Below are positions 41,450-51,283 of a DNA stretch of 64,000 bases, one piece after another. Location of the stretch: contig NHNY01000025.1 in assembly GCA_002786065.1 (NCBI GenBank), positions 1 to 64,000 of the forward strand. Direction: 5' to 3'. Each line of letters opens with the position of its first letter. The stretch's first letter is position 1. Below the pieces are notes generated by a model. That model was not told the origin of the DNA and made no database searches. It saw only the letters and a program-made list of their open reading frames with translations. The position numbers and the translations under genes are program-made. This DNA is from Microcyclospora pomicola. Lineage: Eukaryota > Ascomycota > Dothideomycetes > Capnodiales.

Positions 41450-42829
41450 ATGTCCACAACAAACCACTTCTCCTCCAACCCCACGGATCCTTTTCAGTGG
41501 CGAGAGAGTGTCCTCTCGACGCGTTCCATCTCATATGTGAGCACCGTCGACGCTCCTGGCTTGGGGACGACCAGGTCCCGCAATGCTAGCATGTCTTATA
41601 CGCAGACTACGCCGCTCCAGCATACTGTCTCCGAGGATGGGCTGGAGATGAGTGGAACAATGGAGGCAAGAGATGGTGAAGATCGAGGACTGAGCGCGAT
41701 ACATGAGATTCCGGCCAGCGTCTCCAGGTCTCTTATCTTCACGTTGCCGCGCGAGATTCGAGATCACATCTACAGCTTCTGCCTGACCGCCAGCGACCAC
41801 TCCCCGGTGGAATGGCCTCCGCTTCCAGGTTCAAACGTCCGTCTGGACCTACAGCCCCAGCTCCTTTGCACATGTCGGATCATCTATGAAGAAGGAGCCC
41901 CGGTCCTCTACGCGAATACAAATCTTGCGATCCACCATCCCTCAGATGCCAACATGTTTGTACGTGCTATAGCGTCCCCAGCGAATACTCGGTATATAAG
42001 CACGTTGTCGTTACACATCAAAGCGCAAGACACAAGACTATGGATGCCGTACTTGACTTCAACAGACGGCAGTAGAAGCCTGAAAGCCGACTTCCCGAAT
42101 ATCAAGGACTTGTCTGTAAGGTATCGGAGCACGAAATGGCACCACGCGTCCTCCAACGAGCAGAACATGAGGGCATGGGCCGAGGACAGTCGGTTGGATG
42201 AGATCATTGATAGCCTACGACATGTGTTTTTCCCATCACCCCCGGGAACCGTCCCGGAAAGTGGCAGATTGAGACAACACGGCAGGCCGGATCGTGGAGT
42301 TTGGGACGAGAGATCGAACAGGCTCGGTAGCTCTGCTCATGATGGCAGTGAAGCTTCGACTCAGAGAAATCGGGCTGCCTCTCACAAGGCGGGTGCAAAT
42401 GTGTCAGCAGCAACAGCCACATACGGGTCGCCATTGATAAAGATCACATGCGCTTGTCGCATCCACCCAGCGCTCTTCGCTGGCATTACAGGTACTGGTC
42501 CGATGCCAGCGCTACCCGCACCAGCCATGGGTCCTCCGCCTCCGCCCCCTCCGCCAGCGATGCCAGGTCAACAACTCGTGGAGATACCATCGCCAATCCC
42601 TCTGGAACCGGTGGTTGAAGGTGAGCCCTTTCGAGGTTTCACCATTCAAGATCTCAAGACGCTCGAGATGAGCGGATCTGCTGATGATGAGTCGGGCATT
42701 GTGAAATCTGCTCGAACACCGTTCGCCAACAAGGATCGCATCATGTTAGCTTTCGAGGTCTATACGCTTGAGAGCAGTCGATCCAAAGCGGCCAATGCTA
42801 CAAGCAGAGGCGAGCACTTTGCTGGCTGA
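41450..42829 (+). CDS. F-box-like / 2EXR-type fungal protein of unknown function
   Basis: A 459-aa single exon; the first ATG is at 41450 (MSTTNHFSSN). After a Ser/Thr-rich leader, residues about 95-175 carry the fungal F-box-like pattern: IFTLPREIRDHIYSFCL, then LDLQPQLLCTCRIIYEEGA and PVLYANTNLAI. This pattern is common in large fungal families of uncharacterised proteins related to F-box substrate receptors. The middle part has an acidic/basic disordered stretch. A run of about nine prolines lies near residue 362 (MGPPPPPPPPAMPG), followed by IPSPIPLEPVVEGEPF. No catalytic motif. It could be a substrate-recognition subunit of an SCF ubiquitin ligase, which is inference from the motif only. 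Confidence 0.65.
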   Translation: MSTTNHFSSNPTDPFQWRESVLSTRSISYVSTVDAPGLGTTRSRNASMSYTQTTPLQHTVSEDGLEMSGTMEARDGEDRGLSAIHEIPASVSRSLIFTLPREIRDHIYSFCLTASDHSPVEWPPLPGSNVRLDLQPQLLCTCRIIYEEGAPVLYANTNLAIHHPSDANMFVRAIASPANTRYISTLSLHIKAQDTRLWMPYLTSTDGSRSLKADFPNIKDLSVRYRSTKWHHASSNEQNMRAWAEDSRLDEIIDSLRHVFFPSPPGTVPESGRLRQHGRPDRGVWDERSNRLGSSAHDGSEASTQRNRAASHKAGANVSAATATYGSPLIKITCACRIHPALFAGITGTGPMPALPAPAMGPPPPPPPPAMPGQQLVEIPSPIPLEPVVEGEPFRGFTIQDLKTLEMSGSADDESGIVKSARTPFANKDRIMLAFEVYTLESSRSKAANATSRGEHFAG

Positions 42830-43728
42830 TCTTGGTATATTGATTTGTGAATCGCCGAGAGGTTTTCAAGGGCGGAAGGAGGGACCAGACAGTCGACAGC
42901 TCACGGAGGCATACGGATAGGTTTATGTTTGCAAAGAATGATTGCACTTCAGCGTCGATACCCATGCGTGCTGGCGTGTACAGTTTTACTTGGCCAAGGA
43001 CTCGTCTCCTGCTGTCTCGTCGTGACGAGTGGGCAGCAATCGCCTTTTGCCATCGCTTGTCTTGTCGGCCGAGATCTGATCTGATCAGGAGTGCTAGATC
43101 CGAGGGTTCCCCTTGTTCATGACTCACATGACATATGAGTGCAGTAGTTTGTGTTCCAGCCACATCTACAGCTTATCAGATCTAGACGCGCGCGCTTGTT
43201 CGCCACTATCATCGCTTATGACTCGTGAGCCCTAAGTCAAGTCAAGCATAGTGTACCCACCTCTACGCCACACACGCGTCCTGCGCTGCCTTCGCCACCT
43301 ATCACACCAACGACTCGACCTCGCTTGCGTTGGGCTATGCTCCAACCCGCTGATCAGTTCACTAGACTAGAGCTTTCTACCATGTTCCTTGGTTCGAAAG
43401 CCGCGGATGTCATGAGATACTCTTCACATGTCTCATGTCCGAGGTCTCGTACGAGCAGGATGACGACTCCCGGGACTGACGAGGCCTTAGTTTGCCTGCA
43501 CACGCCTTCGTCTAGAAGGTAGCCTGGCTGGTCGCGATGTACCACGCTCGTATGTACATGTAGGTATAAAGTCGGGCAGGTGTCAGCTCCAAGTATCACC
43601 ATTCCTTCTCCTTCCCATCTCAACAAGCATTCTTCTCTGTCAAAGACAAGAGTTCTGAATTTCAAGAAATCATCATCTACACCAACACAACACCAACACA
43701 ACTAAACACCACAACAGTATCATCGACA
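42830..43728 (+). promoter_or_regulatory. Small heat-shock protein promoter, TATA box at 43565-43570
   Basis: About 900 bp upstream of the Hsp20 gene. A TATAAA at 43565-43570 lies about 160 bp before the ATG, followed by a CT-rich stretch (TTCCTTCTCCTTCCC near 43601) and an ACACAACACCAACACAAC leader, typical of a strongly induced gene. A TTC...TAGAAG pair near 43507-43517 is only a weak match to a heat-shock element. Confidence 0.45.
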
Positions 43729-44709
43729 ATGCCCTCAGTACGATACTACAACCAGACAGCCCCGTTTTGGGACTTCGTCGCCAGCATGGAGGATCAGGCA
43801 CGTAATCATGTATCTGCTTCCGATCCAAACGACAACAACACCCAAGAAGGGATCGAGCGCGAGAACGAAAGCCCGTGGGAGGGAATGTACTTCCCATTCG
43901 GACCATTCGCTCACCGTGGCCGTCGCGGTCATGGTCCGCACGGCCGTCATGAGCACGGTGGACCTCACCCACCACCTCCGCCACCACCGCACCATCCGCA
44001 TGACCATGAGATGACAAGTGGGGATGATAAGGAGTTCGATCCAGAGGAAGGTCCATCCCAGCCTCGTGGACCCCACGGTCACGGGCATGGTCACGGTCAC
44101 GGTCACGGTCCTGGCCCTCACGAGCATGGTCACCCTCCTGGCCCTCACGGTCCTGGCCCTCGCGAGCATGGTCACCACAAAGCAGGACCCGGAGGCCCTG
44201 GTGGACGCGGAGGACGCTGTGGCGGAAGAGGCGGAAGAGGAAGATGGGGTGGCAGAGGCGGACCCATGGGCGGATTTGGTGGATTCGCCGGTCTCGCCGA
44301 CGCTTTCCAGTCGCAATTCTTCGACAGCGACAACACCCGCTCCAAGGCCAACGAAGACTTTCAACCCGAGGTCGACGTCTTCGACGCACCAGAAAGCTTC
44401 GTCGTGCACGTGTCACTCCCGGGCGCCAAGAAGGAGGACGTCGGTGTGAACTGGGACGCAGAGAAGTCGGAGCTCAGCATCGCAGGTGTCATCTACCGCC
44501 CAGGAGACGAGGAACTCCTGAAGACATTGGCGCTCGACGAGCGTAAGATTGGTGCTTTCGAGCGCAAGGTTCGTCTGGGCAGCCGCGCCAACCCGGCTCA
44601 GATCGACGTCGATGGCATTACCGCCAAGATGGAGGATGGTGTGCTTCGTGTCGAGGTGCCGAAGCTGGATGCAGGCTATGTCGAGATCAAGAAGGTGGAC
44701 ATTGAGTAG
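43729..44709 (+). CDS. Small heat-shock protein (Hsp20/alpha-crystallin) with His/Gly/Pro-rich insert
   Basis: A 326-aa intronless gene starting [20 protein letters not shown]. The C-terminal alpha-crystallin domain (about 212-326) reads [49 protein letters not shown] and [17 protein letters not shown], matching the Hsp20 A-x-x-x-n-G-v-L block. Between the N-terminal 60 residues and this domain lies a long low-complexity region (about 62-190). It contains an all-proline run, [12 protein letters not shown] repeats, GPHGPGP repeats and an Arg/Gly-rich tract ([13 protein letters not shown]). Small Hsps bind unfolding proteins without ATP, in oligomers in the cytosol. The family is usually 150-220 aa; fungal versions with Gly/Pro-rich spacers occur. 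The His-rich repeats could bind metals. Confidence 0.93.
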   Translation: MPSVRYYNQTAPFWDFVASMEDQARNHVSASDPNDNNTQEGIERENESPWEGMYFPFGPFAHRGRRGHGPHGRHEHGGPHPPPPPPPHHPHDHEMTSGDDKEFDPEEGPSQPRGPHGHGHGHGHGHGPGPHEHGHPPGPHGPGPREHGHHKAGPGGPGGRGGRCGGRGGRGRWGGRGGPMGGFGGFAGLADAFQSQFFDSDNTRSKANEDFQPEVDVFDAPESFVVHVSLPGAKKEDVGVNWDAEKSELSIAGVIYRPGDEELLKTLALDERKIGAFERKVRLGSRANPAQIDVDGITAKMEDGVLRVEVPKLDAGYVEIKKVDIE

Positions 44710-45236
44710 GCTTGTGTGGTCTCTGACGCGGACCTTTTTTTATCATGGCAAGATGCGTCTGCGGGTTGAAGTAAGAGATTGATGAGCATGTCAGGTATGC
44801 TAAAATAAGCAAAAGAAAAAATAAGGATAGCAATAAAAGGAATAGGCTTGCAACGGCCATCTCGTGATATACCCGTTGAAAATGAATACTCGTCGCTCCG
44901 TTCTTCATTGTTTTGGCTCACTGTGAAAAAATCTCCTTCTCTTAAGACATGTAAGTCGACCATGGTTGACGCTTTGCTGGGAAACAACAGTGAACTCACC
45001 TTATGCCCGACCAGCACAACATCAGCAGCTTCAAGCGATACATGTGCTACAGCCAAGGCGTGGACTTGATGATTCGCCCTCCTCGGGCCACGGCACCGGA
45101 AAGAATGACCTTGTGCCAAATTCATCAACAATGAATCTTACAGGGTTTCCAAAGTGTCAAGGAGGACACCCTGTTGATCCGTTGTTACGAGAGGGCATTT
45201 TTGAGCCGTCAAGTCGGGCAATCAGCGTTTCTGCTT
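44710..45236. other. Convergent intergenic region
   Basis: About 530 bp between the stops of the Hsp20 and SAP18 genes; it holds the 3' UTRs. No gene is recognised. Confidence 0.5.
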
Positions 45237-46016
45237 TCACCACGGATCTCGCCCACGACCACCAAAATCGTCCCTGTTCCCTCTCGGTTCAGGTGGCATC
45301 TGACCCCTCCTCCAATCGCCCGCTGGTGGCGGCACTCTAGGGCCAAAATCACGTCCGCTGCTGTTCCCTCGATAGCCGCCTCGGAGCCCGCCATTTTCAC
45401 GGCCAGATCCCCGATAACCGTGGCTGCCATTAGGATTAGAGCCTCTGTACCCATGAATATCTCCTCTGGGCGCAGGAGGGGGCGGTGGGATGGTTGCGAC
45501 CTCTCCATCTTTACCGGGAGCTAGTATGGTGCAGCATATGTAATCTCCCACCACGAATCGGGCTTCTCTGAGCGTCTTGAGTGCATCGTGGTCCACATCA
45601 TGTGGTATGCCCATGACATCGCCGGGCAGATAGGCATCTTTGCCTCCAACGACTACGGAGCCGAGAGCTCTGTCTACCCACCGGCCAGTATCTTCGCCAT
45701 GCCCATGCTTCGGCGATGCTTCTGTATACATCAGGGTGAAGACTATCCTAGTACCCACCTTGACAGCTGATGTCTGCGGATGTGCATCGGTAAGTAGAGC
45801 ACTGAGATCGCCCAACGAGCTGTCAAGCGTGGCGAATACTTGCAGACGCTCTCGTTGCAACGCGGGTGCGAGCAGAGAGCTGGCGTCAGAAGTATGCGCG
45901 CGATCGGCCTGATTCGGGTTGCGGTTGAACTCATGCGGTGAGTATTGCTGACCGTAGCGGCAGAACATCTGAAGCAAGAAGGGGCCTTCGTTTGACTCCT
46001 CTTCAACTTCGGCCAT
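45237..46016 (-). CDS. SAP18 family protein (Sin3-associated, histone deacetylase complex)
   Basis: A 259-aa intronless gene from the first ATG at 46016 (MAEVEEESNEG). Residues about 8-160 form the SAP18 ubiquitin-like fold: GPFLLQMFCRYGQQYSPHEF, then LQVFATLDSSLGDLSALL, VGTRIVFTLMYTEA and ARFVVGDYICCTIL. The C-terminal 65 residues are Arg/Gly-rich with repeated GYRGS/GYRGN units ending GGRGRDPW, a likely RNA-binding RGG tail. SAP18 couples Sin3-HDAC repression and the exon-junction-associated ASAP complex in animals and plants. The fungal role is less studied. The open frame continues upstream of 46016 without an ATG, so a short upstream exon is possible. Confidence 0.85.
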   Translation of the reverse strand: MAEVEEESNEGPFLLQMFCRYGQQYSPHEFNRNPNQADRAHTSDASSLLAPALQRERLQVFATLDSSLGDLSALLTDAHPQTSAVKVGTRIVFTLMYTEASPKHGHGEDTGRWVDRALGSVVVGGKDAYLPGDVMGIPHDVDHDALKTLREARFVVGDYICCTILAPGKDGEVATIPPPPPAPRGDIHGYRGSNPNGSHGYRGSGRENGGLRGGYRGNSSGRDFGPRVPPPAGDWRRGQMPPEPRGNRDDFGGRGRDPW

Positions 46017-46290
46017 CACTGAAGCGCGGCCTGATCTCGATGTTGTTGTTCTTGGTCGCAATGTAGTCGTGTTGATGAATTCCGTTATGGAGGAGGATGG
46101 ACCGGGCCCTTTCCGTGTTTACCTTCGGGAGGACGTTGAAGGCTAAAAATGAGCTGCACCACAAGTTCATTGGCTACGAACCGCACGCCTGGTAATGCAG
46201 TCGAAACATTGAAATATCCGTGGTCCCAACGACAGTACGCATGTTATATTCAATTCCATCCTGTGATGCGGAGAGTCAATTACGAACAAC

Positions 46291-47940
46291 ATGCAAGTTT
46301 CGTCATTGATTGAGAGTACTCACGCGACATCGTCCACAACCGGAGCGTACATTGCTAGCATCGGATCCTCCAAGCTGACAATACACACAACATCAGTCCC
46401 AGGACAACGTTCTGAATTTGCCCTTCGCATCCCCCAGAACGACATCACTGCCTTGAAGTGGGATGATGCTGATACTCAGGTACTAATCTTCTCACCGCAA
46501 CATATCGAGGTTGTAGATCTTCATGATCCTAGCCACCGCGTCAAACTTGACAACGGTAGTGGTGGTCTGGGGCGTTTCGCCTCCGCAGACTTTGTGACCG
46601 GAGACCTCGTCTTCGTGATTTGGGAGTTCGGCAGATCGAAGTTGTGGAGCTTACGGACAGGGAAAGGCAGTGATCTAAACGATGTCAAGAGCAGAGCTGG
46701 TGGGCTGAAGTGGCAATTGAGACCGCGAGGTCAGGGGAGGTCGTATGATGTGATGGCGATGCTTTCGCGTTCAAACGGAGAAGACTATCTTGTGCTTCAC
46801 TTTCCGGCCACGGAGTCTAGCATGCCAACCACAAAGCTACCGACTGTGGACGCGCAGAGCCTGAGTTGGAGCGCGGATGGGCGGTGGCTTGTGATTGTTG
46901 ACACACCCCATGCTTCGGCCGCCGTTCATATATACACCGCCGACGGTCATCACTTCCGATCGTACCGCTCAAATGCGGGCAGTGATCAGCCAGATCCTGG
47001 AGTCAAAGACGCAGTTTGGTCTGCGGATAACAAGGTCCTGGCCGTGCCCAAGCATGATGGAGCAGTGCCGTTACTCAACACAAGGACATTCTCACCAACA
47101 GCCAACATCGAGCACAACACTACGATCGACCAACTATCAATGGCAGCGGAAGCACGAGCTGCCATATTCGAGGAACTTGTGTCGGCGTCGGGAGAGCGTG
47201 CCTATCGCGTTGCCACTCAGCCCTTCTCGCCCCCTCTTTCAGACACAGCAAAGTTAACAGACCACCACGTTAAAGGTGTCGTGGACTGCCTTTTCAGCTG
47301 CGATGGGTCATTTCTTGCCACGCGCGACGACAGGATGTTGAACACATTGTGGGTCTGGAACATGGGCACCTTTGCCTTACATGCGGTGATTGTGCAACAC
47401 AACAACATTCGACGAATGCAATGGCACCCGTCACGAACGTCAATATTGCTCTTGGAATGTGGTGAGGGACTCGCATACTTGTACGATGCATCGAATGCGT
47501 CTGCTCCAGCAGTCATGTCTGTACCATCACTAGAAGTGCCATTACTACGATGGATTCAAACTGCTATGAACAACGTTCCGGCCATACTGGCAGCAAGCAA
47601 AAAAGCCTTTTGCGTTGTGTTTCCGGAGGGTAGTGGTATGTCAGATGCGCACTCGATTCCCTCGAGAACGTCAATAGGTGCTGTGCCCAGCGATGCTAGC
47701 CCGGGGCCAGAATTTGAGGAAGGAAATAGTGAAGACTCTCTCTTCGATGTACTGTCTGGGCGGAAGCCACAGTACGATCCTCGCGATCGAGAGATGTCGT
47801 ACACGGAGAGGATCGACCTGGAGACGGAAGAAGAGGATAGCACAGCCAGACTGGATGACACGTTTCGAGAGAAGAAACAGCCCAGACCGCTGTCAGAAGA
47901 TTTGGAGAAGGACCCATTGGACGACAGTCAGATATTCTAG
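46291..47940 (+). CDS. WD-repeat protein, WRAP73/WDR8-like
   Basis: A 549-aa intronless gene, 274 bp from and divergent to SAP18. WD-like beta-propeller blades are visible: TGAYIASIGSSKLTIHTT, DITALKWDDADTQVLIFSP, SLSWSADGRWLVIVDTP, DAVWSADNKVLAVPKHDG, CLFSCDGSFLATRDDRMLNT with VWVWNMG, and RRMQWHPSRTSILLLECG. Two propellers' worth of blades, with this spacing and the late RDD...WVWN motif, recall the WDR8/WRAP73 family. In fission yeast and Aspergillus that protein acts at spindle poles and microtubule-organising centres. The acidic C-terminal tail (about 470-549) is disordered. The family assignment is by pattern only; another scaffold WD protein remains possible. Confidence 0.65.
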   Translation: MQVSSLIESTHATSSTTGAYIASIGSSKLTIHTTSVPGQRSEFALRIPQNDITALKWDDADTQVLIFSPQHIEVVDLHDPSHRVKLDNGSGGLGRFASADFVTGDLVFVIWEFGRSKLWSLRTGKGSDLNDVKSRAGGLKWQLRPRGQGRSYDVMAMLSRSNGEDYLVLHFPATESSMPTTKLPTVDAQSLSWSADGRWLVIVDTPHASAAVHIYTADGHHFRSYRSNAGSDQPDPGVKDAVWSADNKVLAVPKHDGAVPLLNTRTFSPTANIEHNTTIDQLSMAAEARAAIFEELVSASGERAYRVATQPFSPPLSDTAKLTDHHVKGVVDCLFSCDGSFLATRDDRMLNTLWVWNMGTFALHAVIVQHNNIRRMQWHPSRTSILLLECGEGLAYLYDASNASAPAVMSVPSLEVPLLRWIQTAMNNVPAILAASKKAFCVVFPEGSGMSDAHSIPSRTSIGAVPSDASPGPEFEEGNSEDSLFDVLSGRKPQYDPRDREMSYTERIDLETEEEDSTARLDDTFREKKQPRPLSEDLEKDPLDDSQIF

Positions 47941-48835
47941 GCTGAACCTTCGTTTCCTGCGCTGCTGCCGAGTAGACGAACTGCAACATCGGAGAGACGA
48001 TGATATGTTCTATTAGAGTTGCTGCATGGGCCTGTAACCTCAGGACTTATAGGCGCAAATTCATGCCGAAGGGATGCCGCGCAGAGCTGAACGCGCATCG
48101 GCTCTTCATACATTCACCAACACGTGGCGTCAATTCTGACATACTCTGCACATCTCAGAGGCGACCAGCTTCGTGGTCTCCTGGACTTTGCTACACGAAG
48201 ATTAGTATCTGGTTGAAATGAGATCGGGAGCATCACGAAGCTCGGATTCTGCCAATTGTGTGAAGGCTAGATATGGAATACTGGAGGATCATAGAAGATG
48301 AGACAATATGCAAGGCACAGATCATGAGACACCTTATGGACTTGTAGTTGAGGTTGACGAGTAAAACCCAACATTGAACTACGTGAACAAAGGAGCTTCC
48401 CAGTCCAATACATGGTATTGCCCGCACGGTGTTTGGATTCGAACTGAAGCTTTTCAGTGTGATCTCTTGAAATAATTCATGTAGACACCTGAGTGAATGA
48501 CTTGAGAATGTTCGATAGCTGCGCGCAGAGAGAGGAACGACGTAAGGTATACTTCCTGTCAGTAAGCACAAAGTATCTAAAGTCGTGAGACATTTCGCCC
48601 ATAGATCGCGTCCACGGCGGAGCACGACCGCGCGAGACACTTCAGCTATACCTTAACTTTACGTGGTCCATTGGATTGCACACTCACCTCACCAGCCAAC
48701 CAAAGTCTGCTCTGGCTCAATCAAGTGCCTGACAACGTTCACTAACATCAATTTTACGAATCGTACTTTGGGCAACCACTGGGATAAGCTCAGAGGAATG
48801 AGCCAGCTATAAACGAGATCGACGCTGGAGCAGTC
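47941..48835. other. Intergenic, no supported gene
   Basis: About 0.9 kb between two plus-strand genes. A 135-codon frame on the minus strand (48233-48640) has no recognisable features. The right part should hold the COY1 promoter. Confidence 0.5.
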
Positions 48836-51145
48836 ATGGACATCGCCGCAGAGCCAACACCAAACGACAATGCCCCACCGGAGGGAGACGGTCTTGGTAT
48901 AAGCACAACCGAGAATGAAGATCTTGCTCCATCGGAAGCACGCAGATCCGCCGACGAGGGCAACAAATTCCAACAGGCCATAGCGACATGGCGCACCCTG
49001 GATCTGACCGGGCTTGTGCGCAACCTCGATGTGACTGCGGAGGAATTGCTAGCACATCAGAAGGACTCCTTGGTGCAAAGAAAAGAGCTCGCGCAGAAAA
49101 CGAAGGAGTTCCGCAAGTTGGACGATGCCGGCAAACTGGGCGAGATCAAGGACCTCCTGAAGTCGTACCAGACATACATCGATGCCTTGACCAACAACTC
49201 CAAAAGTGTCCAATCGGCATTCATGCAAGCATACTCACCACTCTCGGAAGCCCCAGATCCGTACCCATTACTCGAGGCCAGTATCGACTCATTGATCACA
49301 GCGGACGAAGTGATGCCACGACTAGAGCAGGAGAACGATCATCTGAAGAAGCAGGTTTCGAAGCTTGAGACACAAGTGGAAGAGACAGAAAAGCAGCTCG
49401 AAGAGGAACGGAACAAGAGGCAGACATTCGAGGGCGGTCAGGAAGGCAGAATAAAGGAGGTGGAGGAGAGTTGGCGCGAAGTGGTAAAGGAGAAGGAAGG
49501 TAACTGGGAAGCAAAGGAGAAAAGTCTCGAGGAAAAGGTAGACAACCAGGAAAGACTGCTGAAGGAGTTAAAGGCGAGCTACGAAGTTTCGCAACGACTC
49601 GATAGGAGCGGAGAGGATGCTGCTGACGTCTCCGGAAGCACAGCTTCGGCTGCTGAGCTTGAGATCTTGAACGCAGATCTGGAGAAAGCCAATATTCGTC
49701 TGGTGGAGCTGCAAAGCCGTAACGAGCAGCTGAGAGTGGAGCTCGCAAAGTCCGTCGGGTCACAAGCACACAGAAATACAGCTGTGGAGGATGACCCATC
49801 TTACTTACGATTGAGATCGGAGAACACTACACTGATCCGCAAGCTTGAGTCAGCACGCTATCAAAGTGACAGTGAGAGGGGGACCATCGAAAGCAAGCTC
49901 CGGGCGTTGGAGCGAGAGATCACTGGACTCAAGACCGACCGGGATAGCCTGCAGGTCAAAGTCCAGAAATGGAGCGACCACGATGAGCTCAAACGAGAGG
50001 TGGAAATGCTACGTGCTATTGAGCTCGCATCAGGAGACGACGACATGAACGACACTCCGGATGCCATCAACGGCTCTGCTCAAGCGGGGGACAGTCTGGA
50101 ACAACTCCTGCTAACACGTAACAAGAAAATCAGCAACGAATTGACCGAACTACGAGTTTCGCATAACGAACTACAGCAGACCCTGGCTACCCTCTCGGAG
50201 GATCTCTCAAACACTAACATGGAGCTGGAGAAGTCGCGCAATCTCAATGCTACCCTGGAGAATGATCTTCAGAAGACCCAGCAAGAAGCTTCCAACGCTT
50301 TTGAGACCATGTCAGTGGCCGGAACCTGGACTTCTCGTTATCCCACTGCGGGGAAGTCCACGTATGGGAGTCGGCGAGGCGGCACATCACCAACATCATC
50401 TATCATCGGAGGATTTGACTCATCCGCTTCATCACGAGGTCTCGATGCTCTTCGCGCGGGTGAGCCTGTCGGCGGTGGGTCTGGCATTCTACCCATGGTC
50501 ACCGCACAGCGCGATCGGTTCAAGAAGAAGATTGGTGAGCTAGAAGCCGAATTGCAAAAACAGTACAAGACAGTGTCCTCTCTGCGGAGCGAAATTGCTT
50601 CCCTCCAAAAAGATAACCTCACTTTGTACGAGAAGACCCGCTATGTCTCCACGTACGCTCGCGGCGCCCAACCCTCAACTTCTGGTGCCAGCTACGGTGC
50701 CAATCCCAATCCATCCAGCATTCAGATCGGCGTTGGAAGTGGCGGCGATGCCGATTCACGCTACCGCTCTGCTTACGAGCAAAACATATCACCCTTCGCT
50801 GCGTTCCGCTCGCGTGAGTCCAATCGTGCGCTCAAGCGTATGAGCTTGCCGGAGAAAGCGGTATGGCAGGTCACTCGCATGGTGCTGGCGACTCGCACGT
50901 CGCGCAACCTCTTTGCCGTGTATTGTCTCGGCTTACACCTACTGGTCTTGATGATGCTGTACTGGATGGGGAGCTCCGAGGTCGCACAGAGCGCAAGCCA
51001 CCTAGGCGCAGCGAGCGTGGCCGGCGCTGGTGCCAATATGGTTGCAGGCAACAGAGGCAATGCGGCGGCGGCAGCAGGAGCTGGAGGTGGTGTTGGTGGA
51101 CATGGAGAGTGGGAACCGGAAGGGTTCGATGCTGGTATCAGTTAA
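48836..51145 (+). CDS. COY1: Golgi membrane protein COY1 (CASP family)
   Basis: A 769-aa intronless gene. The N-terminal block FQQAIATWRTLDLTGLVRNLD, DVTAEELLAHQKDSLVQRKE and EIKDLLKSYQTYIDALT matches the CASP N-terminal domain. Long heptad coiled coils run from about 170 to 480 and again near 560-610. The CASP C-terminal domain begins ISPFAAFRSRESNRALKRMS, LPEKAVWQVTRMVLATRTSR, and ends in one membrane anchor, LHLLVLMMLYWMG (about 697-715). A Gly/Ala-rich tail of about 50 residues faces the Golgi lumen. CASP/Coy1 is a C-terminally anchored golgin that interacts with SNAREs and the COG complex in retrograde traffic within the Golgi. Confidence 0.92.
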   Translation: MDIAAEPTPNDNAPPEGDGLGISTTENEDLAPSEARRSADEGNKFQQAIATWRTLDLTGLVRNLDVTAEELLAHQKDSLVQRKELAQKTKEFRKLDDAGKLGEIKDLLKSYQTYIDALTNNSKSVQSAFMQAYSPLSEAPDPYPLLEASIDSLITADEVMPRLEQENDHLKKQVSKLETQVEETEKQLEEERNKRQTFEGGQEGRIKEVEESWREVVKEKEGNWEAKEKSLEEKVDNQERLLKELKASYEVSQRLDRSGEDAADVSGSTASAAELEILNADLEKANIRLVELQSRNEQLRVELAKSVGSQAHRNTAVEDDPSYLRLRSENTTLIRKLESARYQSDSERGTIESKLRALEREITGLKTDRDSLQVKVQKWSDHDELKREVEMLRAIELASGDDDMNDTPDAINGSAQAGDSLEQLLLTRNKKISNELTELRVSHNELQQTLATLSEDLSNTNMELEKSRNLNATLENDLQKTQQEASNAFETMSVAGTWTSRYPTAGKSTYGSRRGGTSPTSSIIGGFDSSASSRGLDALRAGEPVGGGSGILPMVTAQRDRFKKKIGELEAELQKQYKTVSSLRSEIASLQKDNLTLYEKTRYVSTYARGAQPSTSGASYGANPNPSSIQIGVGSGGDADSRYRSAYEQNISPFAAFRSRESNRALKRMSLPEKAVWQVTRMVLATRTSRNLFAVYCLGLHLLVLMMLYWMGSSEVAQSASHLGAASVAGAGANMVAGNRGNAAAAAGAGGGVGGHGEWEPEGFDAGIS

Positions 51146-51283
51146 GCATCGGGGAAATGTAAATGTATACGTCCGGTTTCGCGAGTCTATGTACATGTAT
51201 GTGTATCGTATCTGATGTTTGTGATGCAATCGTGCAAGCCAATGGCATCCTGACGAACCTGCGATCTCTAGCCATCATTCGAG

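Noticed and set aside
43673-44416. Two long minus-strand frames (247 and 224 codons) opposite the Hsp20 gene
   Set aside because: They mirror the His/Gly/Pro repeats of the real gene (for example [15 protein letters not shown]), have no independent motif, and arise from the repeat's codon bias.
48233-48640. 135-codon minus-strand frame between the WD-repeat and COY1 genes
   Set aside because: No domain, no conserved pattern, and composition like neighbouring non-coding sequence.
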